Source of the DNA: Dokdonella sp.
GTDB taxonomy: Bacteria > Pseudomonadota > Gammaproteobacteria > Xanthomonadales > Rhodanobacteraceae
NCBI GenBank assembly: GCA_019634795.1
Contig: JAHCAR010000012.1
Location: 48,421 to 112,420, forward strand
Length of the DNA stretch: 64,000 bases
Reading direction: 5' to 3'
Both the position numbers and the translations under genes were made by a program. The first letter of the stretch is position 1. Each line of letters starts with the position of its first letter. Of this stretch, positions 48,627 through 59,408 are shown piece by piece. Under the pieces are notes generated by a model. The model saw only the letters and a program-made list of their open reading frames with translations. It did not search any database and was not told the origin of the DNA.

Positions 48627-49138
48627 GGGTGCGCGGGGCAATACCGGAACCGCGCCCGATCGCGACCCGGATCGGCGCCGGGCAGGTCGGCCTGGCCCTG
48701 GGTCAGTTACCGACGATTTCGTGCGAGGCACGAAGGAATGTTCGGCAAACGCTTGTCGCACAAGCGTTTGCAGGAAAACCGCGAGGTCTGTGGATAACTC
48801 TGTGGGAAAGATGCTGCTGTGCAGCGGCGAATTTCCGTGGAAATTCAGCGCCTGAACGGCGACGTCACGGACCGGCAAAAATAAGTCATTGAATATATTG
48901 ATGATGTTCCATGAGGCCCTCGCAAGGCCTGGATCGGGTCGCCAACCTCGAGCCTGACCCCGGGCATGTGTATAGTTTTAGCTCGGAGTTCGGCTTGTGG
49001 CCTTGTTCCTCGGCCAATCCGGGTGTTGCGCCGGCTCGTTCAGGCGGTGCGAAATTGATTGCGGAAGCGCGGTTATTGTGGGTCCGATGGGCCGACAGCG
49101 GGCGGGGATATGGCCGGGCCGCCGCACCGCGGCGGCGT
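48627..49138. other. Intergenic region of about 510 bp with a perfect palindrome
   Basis: Apart from the argS promoter and the 12-bp inverted repeat at 48745-48771, it contains an AT-rich stretch at 48880-48910 (AAAATAAGTCATTGAATATA), unusual for this GC-rich window. No gene was recognised; a plus-strand frame opening at 48911 mostly lies antisense to the HD gene and is a shadow. Confidence 0.45.
48745..48771. repeat. Perfect 12-bp inverted repeat
   Basis: GCAAACGCTTGT, centre CGC, ACAAGCGTTTGC is perfectly palindromic. It could be an operator or a hairpin; there is no T-tract, so a terminator role is less likely. Confidence 0.6.
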
Positions 49139-50287
49139 TCAGATCAGGCCGGCAACCGTCTCGCCATAGGCTTGCAGGACCTGGCGACCGCTCTCGGGAC
49201 GGCCACGCATGGCAATGCGGGCGCGCAAGCCGAGGCTCAGCGATTTCAGTCGCGCGGCATTGTCCTCCTTGGCCGGCCCGAATGCCTGCCGACCGAGTTC
49301 CGAATTGAACCGGTGCAGATCGAAGAAGAATCGATCCTGCCCGTCGGTCAGGAAACCGAGCACCGGCTGCGCGCTCTCCCCGGCATCCAGATCGCGTCGG
49401 CAGAGCATCTCGCGCTCGAGGCAGAGGTTTTCCGCGCTGGCGGCGAAGCGGACGAACGGCTCGGCCACGTTTGCGGTATCGAGGTCGGCTGCGATCAGGG
49501 CCAGCTCGTGGGCATGTACGAGTTTGGGATCCTCGCGCCAGCCGGGCCGGTGCTTGTCGAGCTTCTGGCTCAGTTTGGCGGCCAGGGCGCCTCCAGACTG
49601 GACCAGCTCGGCGGCATTGAAGGCGGCGCCACCCGGCGGCGGCCGCGCATCGAAGGTGCTGCCACCGATGGTCAGGTCGAGAGCGAGATGGATGTCGGCG
49701 TCGGCATCCCGTGAAAAGCCGCACTGGCCGAGCAGGCGAAAGGTCTCCTCCAGGCTGGCGCGCTCGTTGGCGCCGACTCCGGCCTGGTAGGCCGGCTCCT
49801 CGCGCTGGCGAAGATCGTGGCATGCGGCGAACAGGTCGAGCACGCACCAGTCGCGCAGGCTCAGCGCGAATACGCCATGGGTCTGGATCAGGCGACCGAT
49901 CCGGCCCTTGAGGATGTCGAGGATGTGTTCCTCGTTGTGGTAGGCATGAAAATCCTCGCTCAGGCTGCCGTGCCGACGGGCCAGGCGGACAAAGGCGATG
50001 CGGATGACATCGGCGCAACGGGAGAGCAGGGCGCGGGCGTCCTCGCGACCTGGCAGCAGGGGGGCCAGCTGGGCATGCCGCTCGGCCAGAGCATCCTCGA
50101 GCGGTCGCAAGCGGCTGCCGGCGAGGGCGCGCGCAGCGGCAATATCGGGCAGTTCCAGCTCGACGGCATCTGCGGGATAGGTGCGAGGAAAACCGAATAT
50201 CACTTGGCGCTTCAGCCCCTTGCCGGATTCGCCACGAGTATAGTGCGAGGCCGCGCGCAGGGCATCCATTCGAGGCTGCGACTCCAT
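49139..50287 (-). CDS. HD-domain-like hydrolase, function unknown
   Basis: The protein of about 382 residues contains HAYHNEEHILDI (H117, H121) and ACHDLRQ (H147, D148), the order H...HD of the HD phosphohydrolase superfamily, with the later Asp probably in IAADLDTAN. HD proteins hydrolyse nucleotides or cyclic dinucleotides. It has no GYP signature, so a c-di-GMP role is not supported. The start is uncertain (ATG at 50287 or 50269). It stands alone between argS and radC and is transcribed like both. Confidence 0.7.
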   Translation of the reverse strand: MESQPRMDALRAASHYTRGESGKGLKRQVIFGFPRTYPADAVELELPDIAAARALAGSRLRPLEDALAERHAQLAPLLPGREDARALLSRCADVIRIAFVRLARRHGSLSEDFHAYHNEEHILDILKGRIGRLIQTHGVFALSLRDWCVLDLFAACHDLRQREEPAYQAGVGANERASLEETFRLLGQCGFSRDADADIHLALDLTIGGSTFDARPPPGGAAFNAAELVQSGGALAAKLSQKLDKHRPGWREDPKLVHAHELALIAADLDTANVAEPFVRFAASAENLCLEREMLCRRDLDAGESAQPVLGFLTDGQDRFFFDLHRFNSELGRQAFGPAKEDNAARLKSLSLGLRARIAMRGRPESGRQVLQAYGETVAGLI

Positions 50288-50457
50288 CGGCCGAAGCCGG
50301 GCGGTTCGCGTGATCCGGTCCGTAGCGGCCGATGATCGCCCCGCGTAGCGCGCAGGTGGCATTGCATCGACGGGGTGCGGGCCACCGCGTGCCGCAATGT
50401 TTGCCGGGCCAGCGCCACAAGCCCTGGCAGCACCCTGATGGCCGGCGGGGCGCGCTT

Positions 50458-51120
50458 CTAGATCCAGCCGCGCCGAGCGAGCGAGGTGGGTGCTCCGGTC
50501 CCGATCACGAAATGGTCGAGCACGCGGATATCGACCAGGGCCAGCGCGTCGCGCAGGCGCAGGGTAATCGCCCGGTCCGCAGCGCTCGGTTCGGCCACGC
50601 CGGACGGATGGTTGTGGGCGAAGATGACCGCAGCGGCGTTGTGAGCGAGGCAGTGCCGGACGACTTCTCGAGGGTGCACGCTGGCGCCGTCGATGGTGCC
50701 GCGAAACAGTTCCTCGAAGGCGATCACGCGATGCCGGTTGTCGAGAAAGAGGCAGGCGAAGACCTCGTAGGGATATGCGGTCAAGCGGGATTTCAGATAG
50801 CGCGCACTGGCGTCCGGATCGGTCAGGGCTTCGCCCTCACGCAGTTCGGAATCGAGGAAGCGGCGACCGATTTCGAGAGCCGCCTGGAGCCGGCACCAGG
50901 TGACCGGCCCCATCCCGGACTTGCGCTGGGGCGCCAGCAACAGGGACTTGAGGCCACCGGCGCTGGCGAGCAGGGTGCGTCCGACATCCACGGCATTCGT
51001 GCCGCGTCGGCCCGAACCGATGAAAACCGCGAGCAGTTCGGCGTCCGACAGACTGCTGCTGCCGCGGGCGCGCAGCTTTTCTCGGGGACGTTCCGTGTCG
51101 GGCCAGTCGCGAATGCTCAT
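50458..51120 (-). CDS. radC: RadC-type JAB/MPN-domain protein
   Basis: The 220-residue protein has an N-terminal helix-hairpin-helix region (about 20-70) and the C-terminal JAMM metal motif (H169 and H171 in AHNHPSG, D182). RadC-type proteins were linked to DNA repair, but the activity is unproven. The length matches the family. It is divergent from coaBC, the usual neighbour in gammaproteobacteria. Confidence 0.95.
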   Translation of the reverse strand: MSIRDWPDTERPREKLRARGSSSLSDAELLAVFIGSGRRGTNAVDVGRTLLASAGGLKSLLLAPQRKSGMGPVTWCRLQAALEIGRRFLDSELREGEALTDPDASARYLKSRLTAYPYEVFACLFLDNRHRVIAFEELFRGTIDGASVHPREVVRHCLAHNAAAVIFAHNHPSGVAEPSAADRAITLRLRDALALVDIRVLDHFVIGTGAPTSLARRGWI

Positions 51121-51240
51121 GCGTGGATGCTTGTGCCAGGTGGGAATGCCAGTTTGGATGTCGAAATAACCAACGCGCAGCGGCCAGACTCGGAAATTTG
51201 GGTAAGCTAGCAGCCCGTCGGGATGTCAGAAATCTCCTAC

Positions 51241-52464
51241 ATGAGCAAAGCTTCGCTGCAACGCGTGCGGGTCCTGTTGGGCATGACGGGCGGAATTGCC
51301 GCCTACAAGGCCGCCGAGCTCGTGCGCCGCCTGCGCGATGCCGGTGCCGAGGTGCGCGTGGTCATGACCGAAAGCGCCGGACGCTTCGTCACTGCGCTGA
51401 CCTTCCAGGCGCTCTCCGGAAATCCGGTGCGCAGCAGTCTCTGGGACGAGGGCGCGGAAGCGGCGATGGGGCATATCGAACTGGCACGATGGGCGGAAGA
51501 AGTCCTGATTGCGCCGGCCTCGGCAGACACGATTGCACGCCTTGCCCAGGGCCGCGCCGATGACCTGCTCAGTACACTCGTGCTGGCCTCATCCGCCCCG
51601 CTTTCCGTCGCGCCGGCGATGAACCAGCAGATGTGGGCCCATCCGGCTACTCGCGCGAACATCGACCTGCTGCGCCAGCGCGGCGTGCGCGTGCTTGGTC
51701 CGGCATCCGGCAGCCAGGCCTGCGGCGACGTCGGTGATGGCCGCATGCTCGAACCTGACGACATCGTCCAGGGCCTGCTGCAGGCGCGCGGACCGCGCCC
51801 GCTCGACGGCCTGAGCGTGCTGGTCAGCGCGGGTCCGACCTACGAAGACATCGACCCGGTGCGCTTCATCGGCAATCGCAGCTCCGGGCGCATGGGCTTC
51901 GCCATTGCTGCGGCCGCCATCCAGGCCGGTGCCCGAGTGCGTCTCGTGGCCGGCCCGGTCTCATTGCCGACACCGGCCGGAGCCGAGCGCATCGATGTGC
52001 GCAGTGCGCGGCAAATGCGCGACGCCGTGGTCGCTTGCGCAGCGGACAGTGACATCTTCATCTCCGCGGCCGCAGTCGGCGACTACCGTCCGCAGACTGT
52101 TTCCCCGGCGAAGTTGAAGAAATCCGGGAACGCGCTGGCGCTCGAGCTGGTCCAGAATCCGGACATCCTCGCCGAACTCGCGGCCATGCCCGCGCACCCT
52201 TTCCTGGTCGGATTCGCCGCCGAGACCAACGACCTCGAGCACTACGCCCGCGAAAAGCTCGAACGCAAGGGGCTGGACCTGATCGCCGCCAATCAGGTCG
52301 GCGAGGAACTGGGCTTCGAATGCAGCGAGAATGCGCTGCTTTTGCTCTGGCCCGGCGGACGCGACGAACTCGGTAAAGCCGACAAGGGCGTTCTGGCGAC
52401 GGCCCTGGTCGAGCGCATCGCCAGGCTGCATGCGGCAGCCCGGGACGGGCAAGCGCGCGCATGA
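51241..52464 (+). CDS. coaBC: Phosphopantothenoylcysteine decarboxylase/synthetase
   Basis: The 407-residue bifunctional enzyme makes 4'-phosphopantetheine for coenzyme A. The N-terminal CoaC flavoprotein half (about 8-185) has [18 protein letters not shown], the PAMNQQMW motif and the catalytic Cys in [13 protein letters not shown]. The C-terminal CoaB half has [12 protein letters not shown] and [11 protein letters not shown] 51241 gives the usual N-terminus; ATG 51223 six codons upstream is possible. It overlaps dut by four bases. Confidence 0.95.
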   Translation: MSKASLQRVRVLLGMTGGIAAYKAAELVRRLRDAGAEVRVVMTESAGRFVTALTFQALSGNPVRSSLWDEGAEAAMGHIELARWAEEVLIAPASADTIARLAQGRADDLLSTLVLASSAPLSVAPAMNQQMWAHPATRANIDLLRQRGVRVLGPASGSQACGDVGDGRMLEPDDIVQGLLQARGPRPLDGLSVLVSAGPTYEDIDPVRFIGNRSSGRMGFAIAAAAIQAGARVRLVAGPVSLPTPAGAERIDVRSARQMRDAVVACAADSDIFISAAAVGDYRPQTVSPAKLKKSGNALALELVQNPDILAELAAMPAHPFLVGFAAETNDLEHYAREKLERKGLDLIAANQVGEELGFECSENALLLLWPGGRDELGKADKGVLATALVERIARLHAAARDGQARA

Positions 52465-52919
52465 CGGTTCCGATCGAGCTGATCGTCCTCGATGCGCGCC
52501 TGGGGCGCGAGTTCCCGCTGCCCGAGTATGCGACGATCGCATCCGCGGGCATGGATCTACGGGCCATGGTCGATGCGCCGCTGCGGCTCGATGCGGGGGC
52601 CTCGGCCCTGATGCCTAGCGGCATGGCCATCCACATTGGTGATCCCGCCTTGTGTGCGATCATCCTGCCGCGGTCGGGGCTCGGCCACAAACATGGCATC
52701 GTGCTGGGCAATGGCACGGGCCTGATCGATGCGGATTACCAGGGGCCGTTGTTGATTTCCTGCCTGAATCGATCGAGTGAACCGTATACCGTTGCGCCCG
52801 GGGAGCGCATTGCCCAGTTGGTGTTCATGCCGGTGGCGAGGGCCGAGTTCAGGATCGTCGAATCGTTTGCGCCAAGTGCTCGCGGCGCCGGTGGATTTGG
52901 CAGTTCCGGAACGGAGTGA
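52461..52919 (+). CDS. dut: dUTP diphosphatase
   Basis: The 152-residue trimeric dUTPase has its conserved motifs: [42 protein letters not shown] and the C-terminal [10 protein letters not shown]. It hydrolyses dUTP to dUMP, keeping uracil out of DNA and feeding thymidylate synthesis. The ATG lies in the ATGA overlap with coaBC. The coaBC-dut-algC order is conserved in pseudomonads and xanthomonads. Confidence 0.97.
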   Translation: MTVPIELIVLDARLGREFPLPEYATIASAGMDLRAMVDAPLRLDAGASALMPSGMAIHIGDPALCAIILPRSGLGHKHGIVLGNGTGLIDADYQGPLLISCLNRSSEPYTVAPGERIAQLVFMPVARAEFRIVESFAPSARGAGGFGSSGTE

Positions 52920-53037
52920 GCGCGCACGCCGACCGACCACCGCGGCCAGGTCGCCAAATGGCATGCTGCGTGCCTTCAGTTGCCTTGTTAGGCTATAAAG
53001 CCACTTCCGTAGCGTTGGCGGGGCAAGAGTAGGACCC

Positions 53038-55476
53038 ATGGCCGAAGCAGAACTGCCAGCGAAACCCCGAACAGGCAAGAAGTCGCCTCTAGCCGCCATG
53101 GGCGGCGTGCTGCTGTCGCGTGTGAAGAAGTTTCTGCCGCTGGTAATCGCGACGATTCTGATGTTGGCCGGCTTTTTCCTGCTCTGGCAGTGCTCTCTTG
53201 TCTACAGCGAGAGCGGGAGCATCGCCGCTGCAGAGGCCTCGCGGGAACGTGCCGTGGCGGCCATCAGCCAGCGCATCGGGGAAGCGATTCGCAGAGCACA
53301 GGAGGTGGTGGGGTCCGATGCAATCCTCGCGGCGCTCGGCACGACCGACGAGGCGGGACTCGCAGCGGCAGCCGAAGAAGCCAGGCGCAGCTGGCCCGAG
53401 CTCGTCGATGCCGCATTCTACAGCCCGGACCTTCCCGATATCCGCGAACGCGACTTGCGCCGCTTCGGCTATTCGCGGGCCCAGATGCTCATGCAAGCCC
53501 AGTTGAGCGGGGAGCCGGCGCCGGTGCAGGTCCGCAACAGCAATAGCGAGGGGCAGCAGCTCGTTCTCGTGCTGCCGGTCAAGTCGGCCGAAGCTACGGT
53601 TGCCTACGCCTATCTCGCGCTGCCCGTGTCGATCATCGTCGATGTTTTGAAAGAGTCCGTGCGCGCGTCCGCGCGCATTGACCTGCGCCAGGGCGATGGC
53701 CGTGGCGATCTGTTGATTGCGAGTTCGGGTTCGTCGGACGGCAGTTCCATCGGCGACCTCGGCGTTCCAATCGAGGGTTCTCAACTGCGCCTGGCGATCG
53801 CGGATCCCGACAACCAGATCGTCGTTACCCGCAATCTCTGGGTCCTGGTCCCGGCGACATTGATCTGTCTGCTCGGCGGGTTTTTCGCCTTGTGGCTGCG
53901 CCAGGTCGGTATGCAAGGAGCGGCTGCCGCGTTCCGGCCCCGCAATCGCAACGAACCAGAGGAAATCACCTTGGCCGAGGCCATCAAGAAGCAGGCGGAA
54001 TCGGATTCCGCCGCGGCCGCGGCTGCCGCCGTTGCCGAGCCGGCAGCGAGCCCAGCCAGGGCTGAGTCAGTACGCTCGAAGCCTGGCGAGAAGAAGATCG
54101 GGATCAGCCGGAGCATCTTCCGCGCCTACGACATTCGCGGTGTACTCGGCCAGACCCTGACCAATGACATTGCGCGCATGATCGGTCGCGCGATCGGAAG
54201 CGAGGCCCAGCACCGCGGATTGCGTGAGATCGTGGTCGGCCGGGATGGACGTCTCTCGGGGCCTGACCTTTCCGGCGCCTTGATCGAAGGCTTGCGCGCA
54301 GCTGGCTGCGACGTGATCGACATCGGCCTGGCGCCGACGCCGCTGACCTACTTTGGCGCCTACCACTTGCAGACAGGTTCCTGCGTGTCGGTCACTGGCA
54401 GCCACAATCCACCCGACTACAACGGCTTCAAGATCGTTCTGGGCGGGGAGACCTTGTCCGAAGGGGCGATCCAGGACCTGTTCGCACGGATTTCGGAGGA
54501 GCGCTTCAGCAGCGGCTCTGGTGGGCTGCAGGTCATGAACCTGCACGACGACTATGTGGCCCGGATTTGCGACGACATCCAGGTCGAGAACAAGCTCAAG
54601 GTCGTGGTCGACTGTGGCAATGGCGTCGCAGGCGCGGTTGCGCCAGCGGTCCTCGAAGGTATCGGTTGCGAGGTCCACGAGCTTTACTGCGAAGTCGATG
54701 GCCTGTTCCCCAATCACCACCCGGACCCCTCGGATCCTCGCAACCTGCAGGATCTGATCCTTTCGGTGAAGCAGACCGGCGCCGATATCGGACTGGCCTT
54801 CGACGGCGATGGAGATCGTCTCGGCGTAGTGACCAAGACCGGCGAAGTGATCTATCCGGACCGCTTGCTCATGCTGTTCGCGATCGATGTGCTCAGCCGC
54901 AATCCCGGTGCGACCATCATCTACGACGTCAAATGCACCGGCCATCTGCAGCCGTTGATCCTGCAGCACGGCGGCAGCCCGATCATGTGGCGGACCGGTC
55001 ATTCGCTGATCAAGAGCAAGATGCGCGAGACATCCGCCCAGCTGGCCGGTGAAATGAGCGGGCACTTCTTTTTCGCCGAGCGCTGGTACGGCTTCGACGA
55101 TGCCGTGTATGCGGCAGCGCGCCTGCTCGAGATCCTGGCCGGCGACCCCGAAGGAAGATCTGCGGAAGAAATCTTCGCCGCACTGCCAAAGGGTGTCTCG
55201 ACGCCCGAACTCAAGATCGAGATGCGCGAGGGCGAGCACTATCGATTCATCGAGGCGTTCAGGGCGAAGGCGAATTTCGAAGGCGCGCGCCTGACCACCA
55301 TTGACGGCCTGCGCGCCGACTGGCCGGACGGCTGGGGGCTGGTGCGCGCGTCCAATACCACGCCGGTTCTCGTGCTGCGCTTCGACGCAGACAACGAGGT
55401 GGCGCTGAAGCGGATCCAGTCGGCGTTCCGCGAGCAACTGCAGGCGCTGGACAGCGCGCTGCCGCTGCCGTTCTAG
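53038..55476 (+). CDS. algC: Phosphomannomutase/phosphoglucomutase with membrane sensor-like N-terminus
   Basis: The 812-residue protein has an AlgC-type C-terminal mutase domain from about residue 355, with the phospho-serine S455 in TGSHNPPDYNG, metal site DGDGDRLG and GEMSGHFFF. It interconverts mannose- and glucose-6-phosphates with the 1-phosphates for polysaccharide and LPS precursors. The extra N-terminus has two transmembrane helices (about 20-45 and 262-285), a periplasmic domain of about 210 residues between them, and an Ala/Glu-rich linker. So the mutase is held at the membrane. The classical soluble AlgC has 463 residues. Confidence 0.93.
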   Translation: MAEAELPAKPRTGKKSPLAAMGGVLLSRVKKFLPLVIATILMLAGFFLLWQCSLVYSESGSIAAAEASRERAVAAISQRIGEAIRRAQEVVGSDAILAALGTTDEAGLAAAAEEARRSWPELVDAAFYSPDLPDIRERDLRRFGYSRAQMLMQAQLSGEPAPVQVRNSNSEGQQLVLVLPVKSAEATVAYAYLALPVSIIVDVLKESVRASARIDLRQGDGRGDLLIASSGSSDGSSIGDLGVPIEGSQLRLAIADPDNQIVVTRNLWVLVPATLICLLGGFFALWLRQVGMQGAAAAFRPRNRNEPEEITLAEAIKKQAESDSAAAAAAAVAEPAASPARAESVRSKPGEKKIGISRSIFRAYDIRGVLGQTLTNDIARMIGRAIGSEAQHRGLREIVVGRDGRLSGPDLSGALIEGLRAAGCDVIDIGLAPTPLTYFGAYHLQTGSCVSVTGSHNPPDYNGFKIVLGGETLSEGAIQDLFARISEERFSSGSGGLQVMNLHDDYVARICDDIQVENKLKVVVDCGNGVAGAVAPAVLEGIGCEVHELYCEVDGLFPNHHPDPSDPRNLQDLILSVKQTGADIGLAFDGDGDRLGVVTKTGEVIYPDRLLMLFAIDVLSRNPGATIIYDVKCTGHLQPLILQHGGSPIMWRTGHSLIKSKMRETSAQLAGEMSGHFFFAERWYGFDDAVYAAARLLEILAGDPEGRSAEEIFAALPKGVSTPELKIEMREGEHYRFIEAFRAKANFEGARLTTIDGLRADWPDGWGLVRASNTTPVLVLRFDADNEVALKRIQSAFREQLQALDSALPLPF

Positions 55477-55665
55477 CTCGGCAAGGCCCGGTCAGGCCTC
55501 GAGGCCTGGCGCGATCGGGCACAAGGTCATCCGGTCAAGGCGTTTGTGCCGCCCGCGCTCATGTCGTTTGCCTTCCGGGGTCAGTTCGCTGCTGCGTGTC
55601 GAGGCGAAAGAGCCGTTCGCACTCGCGCGCTGCAATACCGGTGGCGCCGCAGTCGGCGCTGCGAT

Positions 55666-56295
55666 TCAGTGTTGGTTGTATTTTTCGCGAAGCGCCCGAT
55701 AACGATCGAGTTCCTTGGCAAAGCTCTCCAGGGTCGCCTCGCGTTCGGCCTTGCGCCGGTCTATCGAGGCATGCTGGGATTCGATCTGCTTGCGCATGTC
55801 GCCGATTTGGCCGGCGAGCTTCGCCGGCACCGGGCGATCGCTGCGTTCGAGTGTTGCCGCCCTGCCGAGCAGGTCGGTCAGGCTGCGCTCGAGGCTCTCC
55901 AGGCTCGAGTGCATGCTGGTCAGCTGCAGATCGATCATCTCGAGCTGTTGCCGATGGGTTTCGATCAGGTCCTTTTCAGTCGGGTTTGCCGCCAGCAATT
56001 GCTGGTCCTCGCGCTGCTGGCGTTCGGCGGCACTCTTTTCCGCGCGCGCTGCCTCCGCCGCGATCTTCTCTTCCCGCCGTTGCTCCGGTGTCTTCGCCGG
56101 CTCCACGCGCTTGACCACGATGCCCTGTGCATTGATCACTTCGTAGCCACGCACTCCGGCGTCTGCAGGCAGGCTGTCGGTGTAATGCAAGTTCCCTTCG
56201 GCGTCGCGCCATTTGTAACGGACGCTACCGGCTGCCATGGCTGATGCAGCGACAATCGACACCAGCACGGCGGAAACGAGTCGGAAGATGGTCAT
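55666..56295 (-). CDS. Secreted DUF4124-domain protein with coiled coil
   Basis: The 209-residue protein has a signal peptide (LVSAVLVSIVAASAMAA) and a DUF4124 beta-domain (YKWRDAEGNLHYTDSLPADA). A long helical region follows (about 70-205) rich in Glu, Arg, Gln and Ala, likely coiled coil. DUF4124 proteins are common periplasmic proteins of unknown role in gammaproteobacteria. It is convergent with algC. Confidence 0.88.
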   Translation of the reverse strand: MTIFRLVSAVLVSIVAASAMAAGSVRYKWRDAEGNLHYTDSLPADAGVRGYEVINAQGIVVKRVEPAKTPEQRREEKIAAEAARAEKSAAERQQREDQQLLAANPTEKDLIETHRQQLEMIDLQLTSMHSSLESLERSLTDLLGRAATLERSDRPVPAKLAGQIGDMRKQIESQHASIDRRKAEREATLESFAKELDRYRALREKYNQH

Positions 56296-56442
56296 GCGCG
56301 TGAAGACTCCCGGGAAAGCAAGGATCAGGGCGAGATGGGCGAGCGTTGCGACTATCGAAACCAGCCCGTCGGCAGCGACCGGCCATCGCGCGGGTTCCGC
56401 TCCAAGTATAGGTGAGGTCCTGCCAGGGTGCAGTGCCCGAGA

Positions 56443-57084
56443 TCACACCCCATACTCGCGTCGATAGTCCTCGAGGCGGGTGCGCTGTTCGGCCAGTGCG
56501 GGATTCTCCCCGGCATAGGCGAGCAGATCGGCAAGGCTGGCGATGGCGATCACTGGCACACCGAATTCGGTCGAAATTTCCTGCGCAGCGGACTGCGCGC
56601 CCTGTCCGCGTTCCTGCCGGTCCAACGCGATCAGCACGCCGGCTGTTTCTGCCTTGGCCTGGCGGATCAGCGTCAGCGACTCGCGAATCGCCGTACCCGC
56701 GGTCATGACGTCGTCGACAACAATGACCCTGCCTGCCAACGGTGCTCCGACCAGGCTTCCACCCTCGCCATGATCCTTGGCCTCCTTGCGGTTGTAGGCG
56801 AACCCGCGATCAAGGTTGTGGTGCTCGGAAAGCGCGGCCACGGTCAGTGCGCCCAGGGGGATGCCCTTGTAGGCTGGACCGAACACCAGATCGAATTGAA
56901 CGCCGCTGGATGCCGCTGCAGCGGCATAGCAGCGCCCGAGCATGGCCAGCGCGGCGCCGGTGTTGAACAAGCCTGCATTGAAGAAGTACGGGCTGCTGCG
57001 TCCGGACTTGAGCGTGAACTCGCCGAAGCGCAGCGCCTTGCTGGCAATGGCCAGGGCCAGAAAGTCGCGTTGGTAGTCCTGCAT
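56443..57084 (-). CDS. pyrE: Orotate phosphoribosyltransferase
   Basis: The 213-residue type I phosphoribosyltransferase converts orotate and PRPP to OMP in pyrimidine synthesis. It has the PRPP-binding [23 protein letters not shown] and [16 protein letters not shown] chose the ATG at 57084 because [20 protein letters not shown] then aligns end to end with the 213-residue E. coli enzyme; the ATG at 57108 would add eight residues. It is divergent from xth. Confidence 0.95.
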   Translation of the reverse strand: MQDYQRDFLALAIASKALRFGEFTLKSGRSSPYFFNAGLFNTGAALAMLGRCYAAAAASSGVQFDLVFGPAYKGIPLGALTVAALSEHHNLDRGFAYNRKEAKDHGEGGSLVGAPLAGRVIVVDDVMTAGTAIRESLTLIRQAKAETAGVLIALDRQERGQGAQSAAQEISTEFGVPVIAIASLADLLAYAGENPALAEQRTRLEDYRREYGV

Positions 57085-57237
57085 GGCGGCGGCGTCGGTA
57101 GCGGGCATCGGGGCTGGATTGTGCAAGACTCGGCGCGGTGGTGAAAGTCGAACGCAAGCTCGGTCGCCTGCCGCGAGCGCGGCAGGCCCCGCTTCCGGTA
57201 GGCTTGCGCCCATTCCCCATTCCTCACTCCCCATTCC

Positions 57238-58023
57238 ATGAGAATCATCAGCTTCAACGCCAATGGCATCCGTTCCGCGGCCAGCAAGGGCTTCTTCGAC
57301 TGGCTGCGCGAGCAGAAAGCCGATGTCACCTGTATCCAGGAAACCAAGGCCCAGGAAGATCAGCTGACTGACCCGATGTTCAAGCCGGATCGCCATCACT
57401 GCTTCTACAAGGATGCAACGACGAAAAAGGGCTACAGCGGCGTGGCGATCTATTCGCGCCGCGAGCCGGACGAGGTGCGCACGGCATTGGGATGGGCGCC
57501 ATTCGACGACGAAGGTCGCTATATTGAGGCGCGCTTCGGCAATCTCAGCGTGGTTTCGTTCTACATTCCGTCCGGATCCTCGGGTGACCTGCGTCAGGGT
57601 TTCAAGTTCGAGGTCATGGACTGGCTGAGGCCGATCCTCGACAAGTGGCTGAACAGCGGACGCGACTATGTCCTGTGCGGCGACTGGAACATCGTGCGCA
57701 GTGCGCTGGACATCCGGAACTGGAAATCGAACCAGAAGAATTCGGGTTGCCTCCCGGCCGAGCGCGAGTGGCTCAATGGCCTCTGCGCGAACGCAGGCAG
57801 CAATGACGGCGCTTGGGTCGATACCTATCGGGAACTCAATCCTGAGGGTCAGGACTACACCTGGTGGAGCAATCGCGGCGCCGCCCGGGCCAAGGACGTC
57901 GGTTGGCGCATCGATTACCAACTCGTCACGCCCGGTCTGCGCCAGCGATTGGAGGCCTGCGCGATAGAGCGCGAGCGGCAGTTTTCCGATCACGCCCCGT
58001 ATATCGTGGACTATCGCAATTGA
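57238..58023 (+). CDS. xth: Exodeoxyribonuclease III
   Basis: The 261-residue enzyme is of the endonuclease/exonuclease/phosphatase fold. It shows [11 protein letters not shown], the Mg-binding Glu in [16 protein letters not shown], and the C-terminal DH in [12 protein letters not shown]. It acts in base-excision repair at abasic sites. It overlaps the next gene by four bases (TTGA), so they form one unit. Confidence 0.95.
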   Translation: MRIISFNANGIRSAASKGFFDWLREQKADVTCIQETKAQEDQLTDPMFKPDRHHCFYKDATTKKGYSGVAIYSRREPDEVRTALGWAPFDDEGRYIEARFGNLSVVSFYIPSGSSGDLRQGFKFEVMDWLRPILDKWLNSGRDYVLCGDWNIVRSALDIRNWKSNQKNSGCLPAEREWLNGLCANAGSNDGAWVDTYRELNPEGQDYTWWSNRGAARAKDVGWRIDYQLVTPGLRQRLEACAIERERQFSDHAPYIVDYRN

Positions 58024-59321
58024 ATTCGCCGAGCCCAAGCCCCCGGCGCGGCTGGCGCAAGGCCCTCGCCGCCTTCCGGACGCGTTCTTCGATCGTCCTG
58101 TTTTTCCTCGGCTTCGGTTGCGGCTTGCCGTTCTTCCTGGTCGGAAACACCCTGGCCATCTGGTTGAGGGATTCGGGCTGGGCGCTCGGGCCAATCGGCC
58201 TGGCCAGCTACCTGACTTTCTTCTACGTCTTCAAATTCCTCTGGGCGCCGCTACTCGATTCGCGTCGCCTGCCGCTGTTCCATCATCTTGGCCGTCGACG
58301 CGGCTGGCTGTTGGCGTCCCAGCTCGCCATTGCCGCCGGTCTGGCCGCTCTCGCGATAACCGGGCCGGTCGCCTCGGTGTCGCTGTTCCTTGGCCTGGCC
58401 GGCTTTACCGCGCTCGCCGGCGCCACCCAGGACACGATGGTCGACGCCTATCGTGTCGAAATCGCGCCGGTCGAGATGCAGGGCGCGCTGGCGGCGACCT
58501 ACACGCTCGGCTACCGGATAGGACTGCAGCTCTGCGGCGGGGCCCTGGTGCTCTATCTGGCCGACTTTGCTGGATGGCGGGCCGGCTATCTTTGCATGGC
58601 CGCTCTTGCCCTGCTGCCGGCCATTGCCACGGTCCTTGCACGCGAGCCGGCTACGAGCCGCGTCATCGAATCTGAGGCGCGTCCGGGCTTCCTCGAGGCC
58701 TATGTCCGGCCTTTCGCCGCATTCTTCAAGCGCTACGGATGGGTCCTGGGCCTCGCCCTGCTGGCCTTCGTCGGCCTCTACAAGCTTCCCGACCAGATGC
58801 TCAGCATCGCCGGCCCGTTCTATCTGGATACCGGATTCAGCAAGAGCGACATCGCCACCGTATCCAAGGTGTACGGGGTCTGGATGGGCATAGGCGGTGC
58901 GTTCCTTGGCGGACTCGTGGTGGCTGCCATTGGTGTGCGCAAATCGCTGCTGATCGCCGCCCTCGCCGTGGCCCTGTCGAATCTGCTGTTCATCCTGATG
59001 TCGATGCACCCCGGTGAACTGTGGACCTTTGTCGCCACGATTTCCGGCGACAACCTCTCGCAGGGTTTTGCCGGCACCATACTGGTTGCCTTTCTCTCTG
59101 GTCTGGTCGACAGGCACTACACCGCAACCCAGTATGCGCTGCTGTCGTCATTGGCCAATTTGCCGGGCAAGCTGATCGGCGGGTTCTCCGGCTATATCGT
59201 CGAAGCTTCGAGCTATACGGCGTTTTTCATCATCAGCAGTGTATCGGTGGTGCCGACCCTGCTGCTGCTGGCCTGGCTGTGGAAGCGCATCGCGCCTGGC
59301 GCGGAAATGCAAGATCAGTGA
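58020..59321 (+). CDS. ampG: AmpG-type muropeptide permease (MFS)
   Basis: The 433-residue protein has about 12 helices of the major facilitator superfamily. The AmpG-like segments include [38 protein letters not shown] and [19 protein letters not shown]. AmpG imports anhydro-muropeptides for cell-wall recycling; anmK, a recycling enzyme, lies just downstream on the other strand. The start is probably TTG at 58020, overlapping the xth stop. The AmpG call is by resemblance. Confidence 0.85.
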   Translation: MNSPSPSPRRGWRKALAAFRTRSSIVLFFLGFGCGLPFFLVGNTLAIWLRDSGWALGPIGLASYLTFFYVFKFLWAPLLDSRRLPLFHHLGRRRGWLLASQLAIAAGLAALAITGPVASVSLFLGLAGFTALAGATQDTMVDAYRVEIAPVEMQGALAATYTLGYRIGLQLCGGALVLYLADFAGWRAGYLCMAALALLPAIATVLAREPATSRVIESEARPGFLEAYVRPFAAFFKRYGWVLGLALLAFVGLYKLPDQMLSIAGPFYLDTGFSKSDIATVSKVYGVWMGIGGAFLGGLVVAAIGVRKSLLIAALAVALSNLLFILMSMHPGELWTFVATISGDNLSQGFAGTILVAFLSGLVDRHYTATQYALLSSLANLPGKLIGGFSGYIVEASSYTAFFIISSVSVVPTLLLLAWLWKRIAPGAEMQDQ

Positions 59322-59408
59322 GGTCTGCCCGGCGACGTGTCAGGCCGCACTGAAAAATGGGCGGAATGTTGCGACAATCATGGCCAGTCCGGGTGGCGGT
59401 GGAAGGCC

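Noticed and set aside
48911-49714. A 267-codon plus-strand frame opposite the HD gene
   Set aside because: Its composition is that of an antisense frame in GC-rich DNA, with no motif; the minus strand has a recognisable HD signature.
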